Below, piece by piece: positions 17,602-23,604 of a DNA stretch of 64,000 bases (position 1 is the stretch's first letter; each line of letters begins with the position of its first letter). The notes beneath the pieces were generated by a model. The model did no database searches. It was not told the origin of the DNA and saw nothing but the letters and a program-made list of their open reading frames with translations. The stretch comes from Mucilaginibacter segetis (GTDB lineage Bacteria > Bacteroidota > Bacteroidia > Sphingobacteriales > Sphingobacteriaceae), in assembly GCF_016522075.1 (NCBI RefSeq), contig NZ_JAEHFW010000001.1, forward strand, positions 868,001 through 932,000, given 5' to 3'. The position numbers and the translations under genes were made by a program.

Positions 17602-17630
17602 TAAATAGCAAAGCCCGGCACATGGTCAGG
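17602..17630 (+). repeat. 29-bp direct repeat, copy 2
   Basis: Partner of 13596-13624 (27 of 29 identical). It lies between the RHS core remnant and the second immunity-like gene. Confidence 0.7.
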
Positions 17631-17688
17631 ATTATATAAGTAGAATGCATGTATTTTCATACGCAACATGCGTTTGTCAAGAAAGGCA

Positions 17689-18027
17689 CTATTTAAAATG
17701 CTGGTACCAATTCCCATTTGATTCTCTGTCAACTGTTTCTTGAGATTCAAAATCAATATTTTTCACTTTAGCTGGATAACCATGCTTACTGGGAATATTC
17801 TTAAGAATAGCATTAAGTTCTGCATCCGATTTTAATTTTTGTTTCATATCATCTGACATTACACAAATCCAAAAAACCAAATATTGAGGATCTATATCAT
17901 ATGCTCCATACCAATCAACCCAACTTTTTTCATCACAAACTTTCGATACAGTTACTTCTATATCTTCTTTAATTGCTAATATCTTTTGCTTTAGCGGATT
18001 TTTCTTAAAAAAACTGAACAAACTCAT
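17689..18027 (-). CDS. small acidic protein, candidate immunity protein of the second RHS tip
   Basis: 112 residues, no signal peptide, beginning MSLFSFFKKNPLKQKILAIK, rich in Lys, Asp and Glu, with conserved-looking WVDWYGAYDID and LVFWICVMSDDMKQKL. I do not recognise a named family. It starts 10 bases after the stop of a decayed RHS tip on the same strand, which is the standard tip-immunity arrangement, so a cytoplasmic immunity role is the best guess. The frame is intact, which fits retention of immunity genes after toxin loss. Confidence 0.6.
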   Translation of the reverse strand: MSLFSFFKKNPLKQKILAIKEDIEVTVSKVCDEKSWVDWYGAYDIDPQYLVFWICVMSDDMKQKLKSDAELNAILKNIPSKHGYPAKVKNIDFESQETVDRESNGNWYQHFK

Positions 18028-18037
18028 TTTTTAAACA

Positions 18038-18330
18038 TTAAGGTGTTACGTATTGAGTTATTTGAACTAAATTTTTCATTAAAATTGGCTTCTCTACATT
18101 TAACCATATACTTGGAGCACGAGGGCCTGCCTGTGTAGTCCAAACTGATGCTTCGCCCGCAGCACCTTCGGCAAAACCTCTTGACAGGCTGTTCCAAATC
18201 GGATTGGAGATTGCCTAGGTAATAATGGCGATATGGCATTCATTCCACTGCCTTTAGTTGTCATTTCAAGCGTTATACCTTCGGTTTCTTTGGCAAAAGT
18301 AATTGCTGCATTAAGTGCCTCATCGCCCTT
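18038..18330 (-). pseudogene. second RHS tip toxin, frameshifted remnant
   Basis: The minus strand first reads EALNAAITFAKETEGITLEM in one frame, then after a frameshift near 18215 reads NPIWNSLSRGFAEGAAGEAS, VWTTQAGPRAPSIW and LNVEKPILMKNLVQITQYVT to a stop at 18038. This pattern (ITLEMT..., then FAxGAxGxxxV and SIWxxVExPIL) recalls a tip domain common in Bacteroidota RHS proteins; activity unknown. It is preceded by a copied piece of RHS core in a different frame, so the whole is a recombinant fragment. Confidence 0.5.
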
Positions 18331-18433
18331 CCTCAGTTTGTACAAAGTCTATACTGCTACCATTGTATTGTATGCCGCTGATATATTCCGTAACGATACC
18401 ATTGTTTAACTTACGGAGTTTGCTCCCGGTAAC
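18325..18433 (-). repeat. duplicated RHS-core segment
   Basis: About 109 bases nearly identical to 16770-16878 inside the RHS core, encoding KLRKLNNGIVTEYISGIQYN and SIDFVQTEEGR. The copy is fused out of frame to the second tip remnant. It marks the recombination point by which tips are swapped on RHS cores. Confidence 0.8.
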
Positions 18434-18483
18434 AAATATTTTTAATAAATCATATTAAACCGACCACAAATACGACAACGTAA

Positions 18484-18519
18484 ATAAAAAAAGCCCCTCT
18501 AAATAATTAGAGAGGCGTT
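18484..18519 (-). terminator. hairpin with A-run, terminator of a former tRNA gene (minus strand)
   Basis: Stem GCCCCTCTAA / TTAGAGAGGC with one mismatch and an ATAA loop. The flanking A-run on the low-coordinate side becomes a T-run on the minus strand. It lies directly downstream of the tRNA 3' remnant. Confidence 0.6.
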
Positions 18520-18524
18520 TCCAG

Positions 18525-18545
18525 TGATCCCGCTGGGACTCGAAC
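18525..18545 (-). other. 3' end of a tRNA gene, likely att-site scar
   Basis: On the minus strand this reads as a TTCGAGT T-loop, the 3' T-stem strand CCCAG and acceptor strand CGGGATCA, followed by a terminator as after a real tRNA gene. The matching 5' T-stem strand and the rest of the tRNA are absent upstream, so it is not functional. Tyrosine recombinases usually integrate at tRNA 3' ends, so this is likely a left-over attachment site. The 374 bases from here to the kinase stop at 18920 show AT-rich sequence and no convincing gene. Confidence 0.5.
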
Positions 18546-18919
18546 ACGTTTCTATAACTGATTGTTTTTCAACAACTTGTAGCCAAATTTAACTTTCAGG
18601 TAGCTACCTTGGTGCTCACCTTGCTGTAGTACAAAGTTAGTGATATATTTTTAACCAGAACTTTAAAATATTATTTTTTTGATATAATATTAGACCGTGT
18701 TTGTAAAGATTTTCCAAGCTTAACGAAATCCCTCCCCAATTTATATTGGCATCTTAGTCCGGTTCACAAGCAGAAATAAACGATATATTACACCTTGAAC
18801 CACTAAGTTAAAATGTTTGCTATTTATACAGCATTTGAAGCCGATACTGAAAGTTGGAATCGTTAGCCGCAAATAGGCATATGGCGCAGAGAAGTATAGT
18901 TGAATAGCGTTCAAAGCTT

Positions 18920-20371
18920 TCAACTGTCTTTAATAGGTAGTGTAAACCAAAATGTGCTTCCAAAGCCCGGCTTACTTTCTGCCCATATCATACCGTGGTG
19001 ACGGGTGACAATTTCATAACAAAGGTATAGCCCGATACCCAGGCCGGAAACGCTTGTATCGCTGTCATCCACGCGATAAAATCTAGAGAAAATATTAGGC
19101 AATTTTTCCTGGGAAATACCAAGGCCAAAGTCTTTCACACCAATTTTAACGTCATCCTGTTCAGTACTCACGAATATTTCAACTTTATTACTATCAGGTG
19201 AATATCGTATGGCGTTCGTCAGCAAATTAATTAGCAGTTGTTCTATTCGGTGCTCATCGCCTTTCAAGTTGCAAAACTTGACCGAAGTGTGTAAAGCCAA
19301 TTGGTGTCCAGGATTCGCATTTGCAATCAGATCAATGGTATTCTTCACCACCTTGAGAATATCAAATTCCGCTTTATGAAGTTTCAGTTTACCAGCCTCG
19401 ATTTTTGAAACGTCAAGAATGTCGTCAACCAATTCGGTTAGCCTTGTTACCTGATGTCGCATTTTTTGTACGAAATCCTTACTTTTTTTATCGCTTATTC
19501 GTTGTTCCAGAAGCTGTAAGTAACCATTAATACTGGTCAGTGGCGTCTTAAGTTCATGGCTGGCTAGGGCTATGAATTCGTCTTTTTTTGCGTTTATTTC
19601 CTTCAACTTCCGATAGAGCTCCTGCTCCCCGCTGATGTCACGAGCTATTTTAGATGCGCCTATGATATTTCCGTTTTTATCGATTATAGGTGAAACAGAA
19701 AGAGATATTGGCACCAAGCTCCCGTCTTTGCGCTGTCTTATAGTTTGAAAATGAGCTACTTTATTGCCTTTTCTGATCTCCCCTATAATGAAATCCTCTT
19801 CATCAATGCGCTCTTCGGGGATAATCAGGGAAATGTGACGGCCAATAGCTTCAGCCTCACTAAATCCGAACATACGGACGGCCGCTTTATTCCAACTGGT
19901 GATTATTCCGTTGAGCGTTTTACTCAGTATCGTATCATCTGAGGTGTCGACAATGGCTGCCAGCCTTGCCTGTTTTTCATCAGCCTGTTGCCTTGCGCTG
20001 ATATCCCGTGCGATCTTCGAAGCACCAATAACCTTTCCTTTGCTATTAAGGACTGGCGATATCGTCAAAGAAATTGGCACCAATTGTCCGTTTTTACGTT
20101 GCCGCAAGGTTTCAAAATGGTCGACTTTTTTACCACTGGCGATCTGTCTAATGATAAACTTCTCCTCATTCAGACGATCGTCTGGGATAATAAGCGTGAT
20201 ATGTTGTCCTATAGCCTCCTTAGCGTCATAACCGAATAGCCTCTCCGCTGCCGGATTCCAACTGGTAATAATTCCATCAAGCGTCTTGCTTATAATAGCA
20301 TCATCTGAAGACATAATAATTGCCGCCAGCATCGCTTGTTTCTCTTCCAGAATCCATAGGTCTTCACTCAT
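18920..20371 (-). CDS. PAS-PAS sensor histidine kinase
   Basis: 483 residues, no membrane segment. Two similar PAS domains (about 10-125 and 130-250, each with SxDDxIxSKTLxGIITSWN and IGASKIARDIS) are followed by a HisKA domain (FIALASHELKTPLTSINGYL, about 270-335) and HATPase (NLLTNAIRYSP, GLGISQEKLPNIFSRFYR, GLGIGLYLCYEIV). The two PAS units appear to be an internal duplication. It is the last gene of a minus-strand group with a 31-residue membrane peptide and a 95-residue protein. No response regulator is adjacent. Confidence 0.93.
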   Translation of the reverse strand: MSEDLWILEEKQAMLAAIIMSSDDAIISKTLDGIITSWNPAAERLFGYDAKEAIGQHITLIIPDDRLNEEKFIIRQIASGKKVDHFETLRQRKNGQLVPISLTISPVLNSKGKVIGASKIARDISARQQADEKQARLAAIVDTSDDTILSKTLNGIITSWNKAAVRMFGFSEAEAIGRHISLIIPEERIDEEDFIIGEIRKGNKVAHFQTIRQRKDGSLVPISLSVSPIIDKNGNIIGASKIARDISGEQELYRKLKEINAKKDEFIALASHELKTPLTSINGYLQLLEQRISDKKSKDFVQKMRHQVTRLTELVDDILDVSKIEAGKLKLHKAEFDILKVVKNTIDLIANANPGHQLALHTSVKFCNLKGDEHRIEQLLINLLTNAIRYSPDSNKVEIFVSTEQDDVKIGVKDFGLGISQEKLPNIFSRFYRVDDSDTSVSGLGIGLYLCYEIVTRHHGMIWAESKPGFGSTFWFTLPIKDS

Positions 20372-20395
20372 AATGCAAGGTAACTATTTATACTT

Positions 20396-20491
20396 CTAAT
20401 TGTTGTAGGAAGTTGTCCAATCATCATTATCCCGTTTAAAAAAGATAGCAATAAACCACAATACAAAGCTGATCAGTATTAATTCCTTCAT
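20396..20491 (-). CDS. 31-residue single-span membrane peptide
   Basis: An ATG at 20491 overlaps the stop of the upstream gene by 4 bases (ATGA), a typical coupled start. The peptide begins MKELILISFVLWFIAIFF, one hydrophobic span, followed by KRDNDDWTTSYNN and TAG at 20398-20396. The kinase gene starts 25 bases further on. Coupling, a clean membrane span and a charged tail support a real gene, though no homologue is known to me. It might interact with the kinase or be a small stress peptide. Confidence 0.55.
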   Translation of the reverse strand: MKELILISFVLWFIAIFFKRDNDDWTTSYNN

Positions 20492-20775
20492 GTCATATCC
20501 TCCAGGTTACTTATTCGAAACAGTTCGCGGGAAATCAATTTACAGTTCTCGCCTAATTCGTCAAGTGAACAACAAATACTTTTTATCTTTACCGGCAAAT
20601 CATCTGCAGTTTCCATTAGATCTAAATGTAGCGGAATCAAGTCGTTCTTGTTACCTTTCAGCTTTTCGAACAAGCTAGTCGCGGCCTCACGGTCATCACC
20701 CAGAAAATATTGCGCATAATTAACAAAGCCCCGACCTGTCCGCAAACTTAACCATATATAAAAATGCGTTTCCAT
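20488..20775 (-). CDS. hypothetical 95-residue protein
   Basis: I start at ATG 20775 (METHFYIWLSLRTGRGF); the longer frame would need TTG. The protein is soluble, with no signal peptide or membrane span, and ends ISNLEDMT. It includes YAQYFLGDDREAATSLFEKL and LPVKIKSICCSLDELGENCK, predicted helical. I do not recognise a family. It overlaps the 31-residue peptide gene by 4 bases and precedes the PAS kinase, so the three form one transcription unit. Confidence 0.65.
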   Translation of the reverse strand: METHFYIWLSLRTGRGFVNYAQYFLGDDREAATSLFEKLKGNKNDLIPLHLDLMETADDLPVKIKSICCSLDELGENCKLISRELFRISNLEDMT

Positions 20776-20837
20776 TGTCGTAACAAGCAAAGAGCCCCTG
20801 ATATGCAGGAGCCCTTAAATAATGATCGATATTTAGG

Positions 20838-21275
20838 TTACCGGATCTCAATTTGACGGCGCACCATTTTTGCCTCCTCACGCTTGGCAATTTCTATGTT
20901 GAGTATACCATCGGTATAAAAAGCCTGAATGTCATCCGGATTGGCGCTTTCAGGCAATGTAAATGAACGAACCCATGAATGATAACTATACTCACGCTTG
21001 TTATAATTCTTTTGAGTATCGCTTGTTTCCATGTTCTGCTCAACGGAAATATTAAGCACATCACGGTCAAGGTTAAGTCTAAAATCTCCTTTTTTCAACC
21101 CTGGTGCGGCCAGTTCAACATGGTAATGATTTTCGGATTCGCTGATATTCGCCGCTGGCACCCTGCTTATAAGGCGATCATTGAAAAAAGTATCGTTAAA
21201 AATTGAATCAAATACATCATTAAAGCCTGGCAATAATGACTGGTTAAGATTGTTATTAAATTTAACTAAATTCAT
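20838..21275 (-). CDS. Hsp20/alpha-crystallin family small heat-shock protein
   Basis: 145 residues. The N-terminal part (FNNNLNQSLLPGFNDVFDSI) is followed by the alpha-crystallin domain from about 40: ESENHYHVELAAPGLKKGDF, VLNISVEQNME, the A-x-x-x-n-G-v-L-like YTDGILNIEIAKRE near the end, and a C-terminal RRQIEIR with the I-x-I anchor. Such holdases bind unfolded proteins in oligomers. Its neighbours (ferritin-like, catalase, dehydrogenases) fit a general-stress group. Confidence 0.95.
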   Translation of the reverse strand: MNLVKFNNNLNQSLLPGFNDVFDSIFNDTFFNDRLISRVPAANISESENHYHVELAAPGLKKGDFRLNLDRDVLNISVEQNMETSDTQKNYNKREYSYHSWVRSFTLPESANPDDIQAFYTDGILNIEIAKREEAKMVRRQIEIR

Positions 21276-21517
21276 GATCTTTTATTTTATATAAATGAAC
21301 AATAAATAATTAAACTATTGAGCAATTAACAAGGGCTGTGCCAGTGAATAAAAGCTGAAAAATTAACAGAACGGAAGTGATGTTTTTTCAGGATTGTGCC
21401 AATATTTCAGGCAACATCATTGATTGGCCTTACGCATACCTATATTTCTAAATTGATCATTTTAGCTTCAGCATACAGTTCCGATTCCTAGAATATTTTA
21501 AGGGCTTTAGATTTAAA

Positions 21518-21563
21518 GATGTTTATAAATAAGGCCGCCTCAGCGGCCTTATTTATAAACATC
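21518..21563 (-). terminator. 46-bp perfect palindrome, strong bidirectional-type terminator
   Basis: Two perfectly complementary 21-base arms (21518-21538 and 21543-21563) enclose the loop CTCA. The inner part is GC-rich (AAGGCCGC) and the outer part AT-rich. It begins immediately after the stop of the DUF892 gene and ends the minus-strand operon. Confidence 0.85.
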
Positions 21564-22121
21564 TTACTCCATTTCCGAGGCCGCGGCTTCATTTATATAA
21601 TTTTCAGCCACCTGGGTCAAAAGACTGTCTGCATTCTTTTCTTCGGCCAGGGTTTCATCCAATAAGCTTTGCGCTTCGCTGAAACCTAAAGTCCCGGCCA
21701 GGGTACGCAATGTGCCATAGGAAGCAATCTCATAGTGTTCTACTTTTTGCGCCGCAGAAATAATAGCTACATCACGTACCTCAGTACCTTTATTGGTATC
21801 TGACAGTAATTCGGTTGCCTCTTTTAACAAGCCGTCCATAGCCAGACATTTTTTAGCGGCCGCTTTTTCGCCCACTGAAGCGAAAATGCTTTCCAAGCGG
21901 GTCACATGGTTCTTGGTTTCTTCCAGATGGTTGGTGATCGTTTGTTTAAGGTCTTCCGAGGTGGCGCCTTTAATCATTTTTGGCAAAGCTGAGGCCAAAT
22001 GCTTCTCAGCCCAGTAAATGTCTTTTAACTCATCCACGAATAATTCTTTTAAAGCGCTTTCTGCTTCAGGTGTACGGCCAGCAGCTGCTGCGGGCGCTTT
22101 TTTGTTGTTTTTTGTAGGCAT
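21564..22121 (-). CDS. DUF892 (YciE/YciF-like) ferritin-like protein
   Basis: 185 residues. After a Lys/Ala-rich N-terminus the ferritin-like four-helix pattern is clear: LKELFVDELKDIYWAEKHL, ALPKMIKGATSEDLKQTI, HLEETKNHVTRLESIF, then VEHYEIASYGTLRTLA and LLDETLAEEKNADSLLTQVA. Glu and His residues in these helices form the expected di-metal site. The family accompanies stress and sporulation regulons in many bacteria; iron storage or peroxide handling is likely, not proven. It is the last gene of the minus-strand operon, 49 bases after DUF421. Confidence 0.92.
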   Translation of the reverse strand: MPTKNNKKAPAAAAGRTPEAESALKELFVDELKDIYWAEKHLASALPKMIKGATSEDLKQTITNHLEETKNHVTRLESIFASVGEKAAAKKCLAMDGLLKEATELLSDTNKGTEVRDVAIISAAQKVEHYEIASYGTLRTLAGTLGFSEAQSLLDETLAEEKNADSLLTQVAENYINEAAASEME

Positions 22122-22170
22122 AATAGATAGATTTTAATTGTTATTAATAGCCGTTATTTGTTTGCAATTC

Positions 22171-22662
22171 TTATTCCATTTTAATCGCGCTGATATCGCC
22201 ATTCCTTTCCATGTACACTTTTTCTATTTTGGTCATATCCTCGGTCAAGGCTGACTTGCGGATACCCTGCATGATATCCTCCCGGCAGACCAGCGCTCGT
22301 TTCATACGGTCATGATCAAATTGCCCGTCCCGGAACAAGGGGATTTTTTCTCCCTCCACCCAGCGCCCGAACCTTCCGTTATGCGCGATCAGCCAGCCGA
22401 ATATTCTGTGCAGCAATACGATGGCGAAACAGCAGGCTATGACCGGTACAAAATCAGAGGCGCCTACCACGGCCCTGCTCATGATAGCGCCGAGCGAAAT
22501 GCTAATGATATTATCCAGAGGTGTTCGGACTCCAAAGGAGCGCCGCCCGGAAACGCGGATGAGCACAAGCGCGATAAAGAATATGACGATTCCGCGGCTG
22601 CTCATTTGCAGCGCGTTAAGGTCCTTGCCCTCGCCAAAGACTGTATAAATTAAATTTTCCAT
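22171..22662 (-). CDS. DUF421 (YetF-like) membrane protein
   Basis: 163 residues. Three hydrophobic helices (about 25-43, 55-72, 76-93) with LIRVSGRRSFGVRTPLDNI and ISLGAIMSRAVVG, the DUF421 signature, then a short cytoplasmic C-terminal domain (EGEKIPLFRDGQFDHDRMKR, VYMERNGDISAI). The gene overlaps the end of the pyrophosphatase gene by 13 bases. Function of the family is unknown; YetF-like proteins are often linked to stress. Confidence 0.88.
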   Translation of the reverse strand: MENLIYTVFGEGKDLNALQMSSRGIVIFFIALVLIRVSGRRSFGVRTPLDNIISISLGAIMSRAVVGASDFVPVIACCFAIVLLHRIFGWLIAHNGRFGRWVEGEKIPLFRDGQFDHDRMKRALVCREDIMQGIRKSALTEDMTKIEKVYMERNGDISAIKME

Positions 22663-23144
22663 AATAAACGGTTTGCGGCGGCGGCGTCCAGTCTTTCCAG
22701 TACCCGGAAACGCTTTCCCGCCTGGGTGTTATAATTTTCAAAAAAAGCCTCCAGCTGTGGCAGGATATTTTCCGGCAGATCGGCAAGTGTTGTTATGCCG
22801 GCAAAATGCTGCGAAACCAAAGAAATACCGATATAACGGTCGTTCCGTATTTTTTTACCATCGCGTTCGGTCTGTTCGGCGGTCAGCGCTCCGATCACTC
22901 GGCAGTCTGCCAGGCAACCGGGAAATGTCCCGTTCTCCGAAAGCACGATAATATCCAGTGGGTCGCCGTCTTCCCCTTCGGTACCTGGTATCATCCCGAA
23001 ATCAAAAGGGAATACCAGTCCCTCCGGCAAGAGTTTGCTCAATTTCATGCGCCCGCTTTCGGGGTCATAGTCGAACTTCTGCCTGTAACCTTTCGGCGAT
23101 TCGATCAGTACGGTGATTGTTTCCTGTTTTTTAGCGCTGCTCAT
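22650..23144 (-). CDS. ppa: inorganic pyrophosphatase
   Basis: I start at ATG 23144 (MSSAKKQETITVLIESPKGY), which overlaps the end of the upstream gene by 14 bases; the longer frame to 23204 would lie inside it. The 164-residue protein has ESPKGYRQKFDYDPESG, LPEGLVFPFDFGMIPGT and the signature EDGDPLDIIVL with the three metal-binding aspartates of family I soluble PPases. It hydrolyses pyrophosphate to phosphate. Being slightly short and embedded in a stress operon, it is probably an extra copy, not the housekeeping one. Confidence 0.9.
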   Translation of the reverse strand: MSSAKKQETITVLIESPKGYRQKFDYDPESGRMKLSKLLPEGLVFPFDFGMIPGTEGEDGDPLDIIVLSENGTFPGCLADCRVIGALTAEQTERDGKKIRNDRYIGISLVSQHFAGITTLADLPENILPQLEAFFENYNTQAGKRFRVLERLDAAAANRLLWKI

Positions 23145-23604
23145 CTTTCTTGTCTCTTTTTTGGTAATGCTCCGCTTTTTGCAGGTGATTGGCTTCGGCG
23201 GCATCGATGGAATGCGTTTGGGTCAGGTTTTTCTCTTCCTGCGCCAGCCGGGCCAGCCGAATGTAAAATGTATGCAACTGGTCAAGTTCCTCTTCGCTCA
23301 GGTCTTCTACATCGACCATTCGGTTGCTGGTGCCAGAATGCGAGGCGACCAGTTCATTCAGTTTCAAATGGACGGCTTTAGAATCCTTGTTTTGTGATTT
23401 CTGGATCAAAAAAACCATCAGAAAGGTCACGATGGTCGTACCCGTGTTAATGACCAGCTGCCATGTTTGGGAATATCCGCAGACCGGACCGGTTACGGTC
23501 CAAATGGCAATTGCCGTAACCGCTATAATAAAAGCGGCCGGGCTCCCTGTAGCAGCTGTTGCCCAATTGGAAATTTTTTCGAACAAATTCTTCTTCTTTT
23601 TCAT
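23131..23604 (-). CDS. low-affinity iron permease family protein
   Basis: 157 residues from ATG 23604, which overlaps the preceding stop (ATGA); the TTG at 23613 is an alternative. Two membrane helices (AAFIIAVTAIAIWTVTGP and LVINTGTTIVTFLMVFLIQ) are followed by QNKDSKAVHLKLNELVAS, the signature of PF04120 proteins related to yeast Fet4. The C-terminal 60 residues are charged and helical. Bacterial members are small and an actual iron-transport role is uncertain. Confidence 0.85.
   Translation of the reverse strand: MKKKKNLFEKISNWATAATGSPAAFIIAVTAIAIWTVTGPVCGYSQTWQLVINTGTTIVTFLMVFLIQKSQNKDSKAVHLKLNELVASHSGTSNRMVDVEDLSEEELDQLHTFYIRLARLAQEEKNLTQTHSIDAAEANHLQKAEHYQKRDKKDEQR

Noticed and set aside
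18525..18620. Intact tRNA gene at the island edge
   Set aside because: Only the T-loop, the 3' T-stem strand and the acceptor strand are present; the 5' half and a pairing T-stem are missing.
18741..18923. Short minus-strand frame after the PAS kinase gene
   Set aside because: Composition looks like non-coding AT-rich DNA, no start context, and it overlaps the end of the kinase gene.
20790..20820. Hairpin between the 95-residue protein gene and hsp20
   Set aside because: The CCTG/CAGG core is only 4 bp and the flanks do not pair well, so it is not called a terminator.
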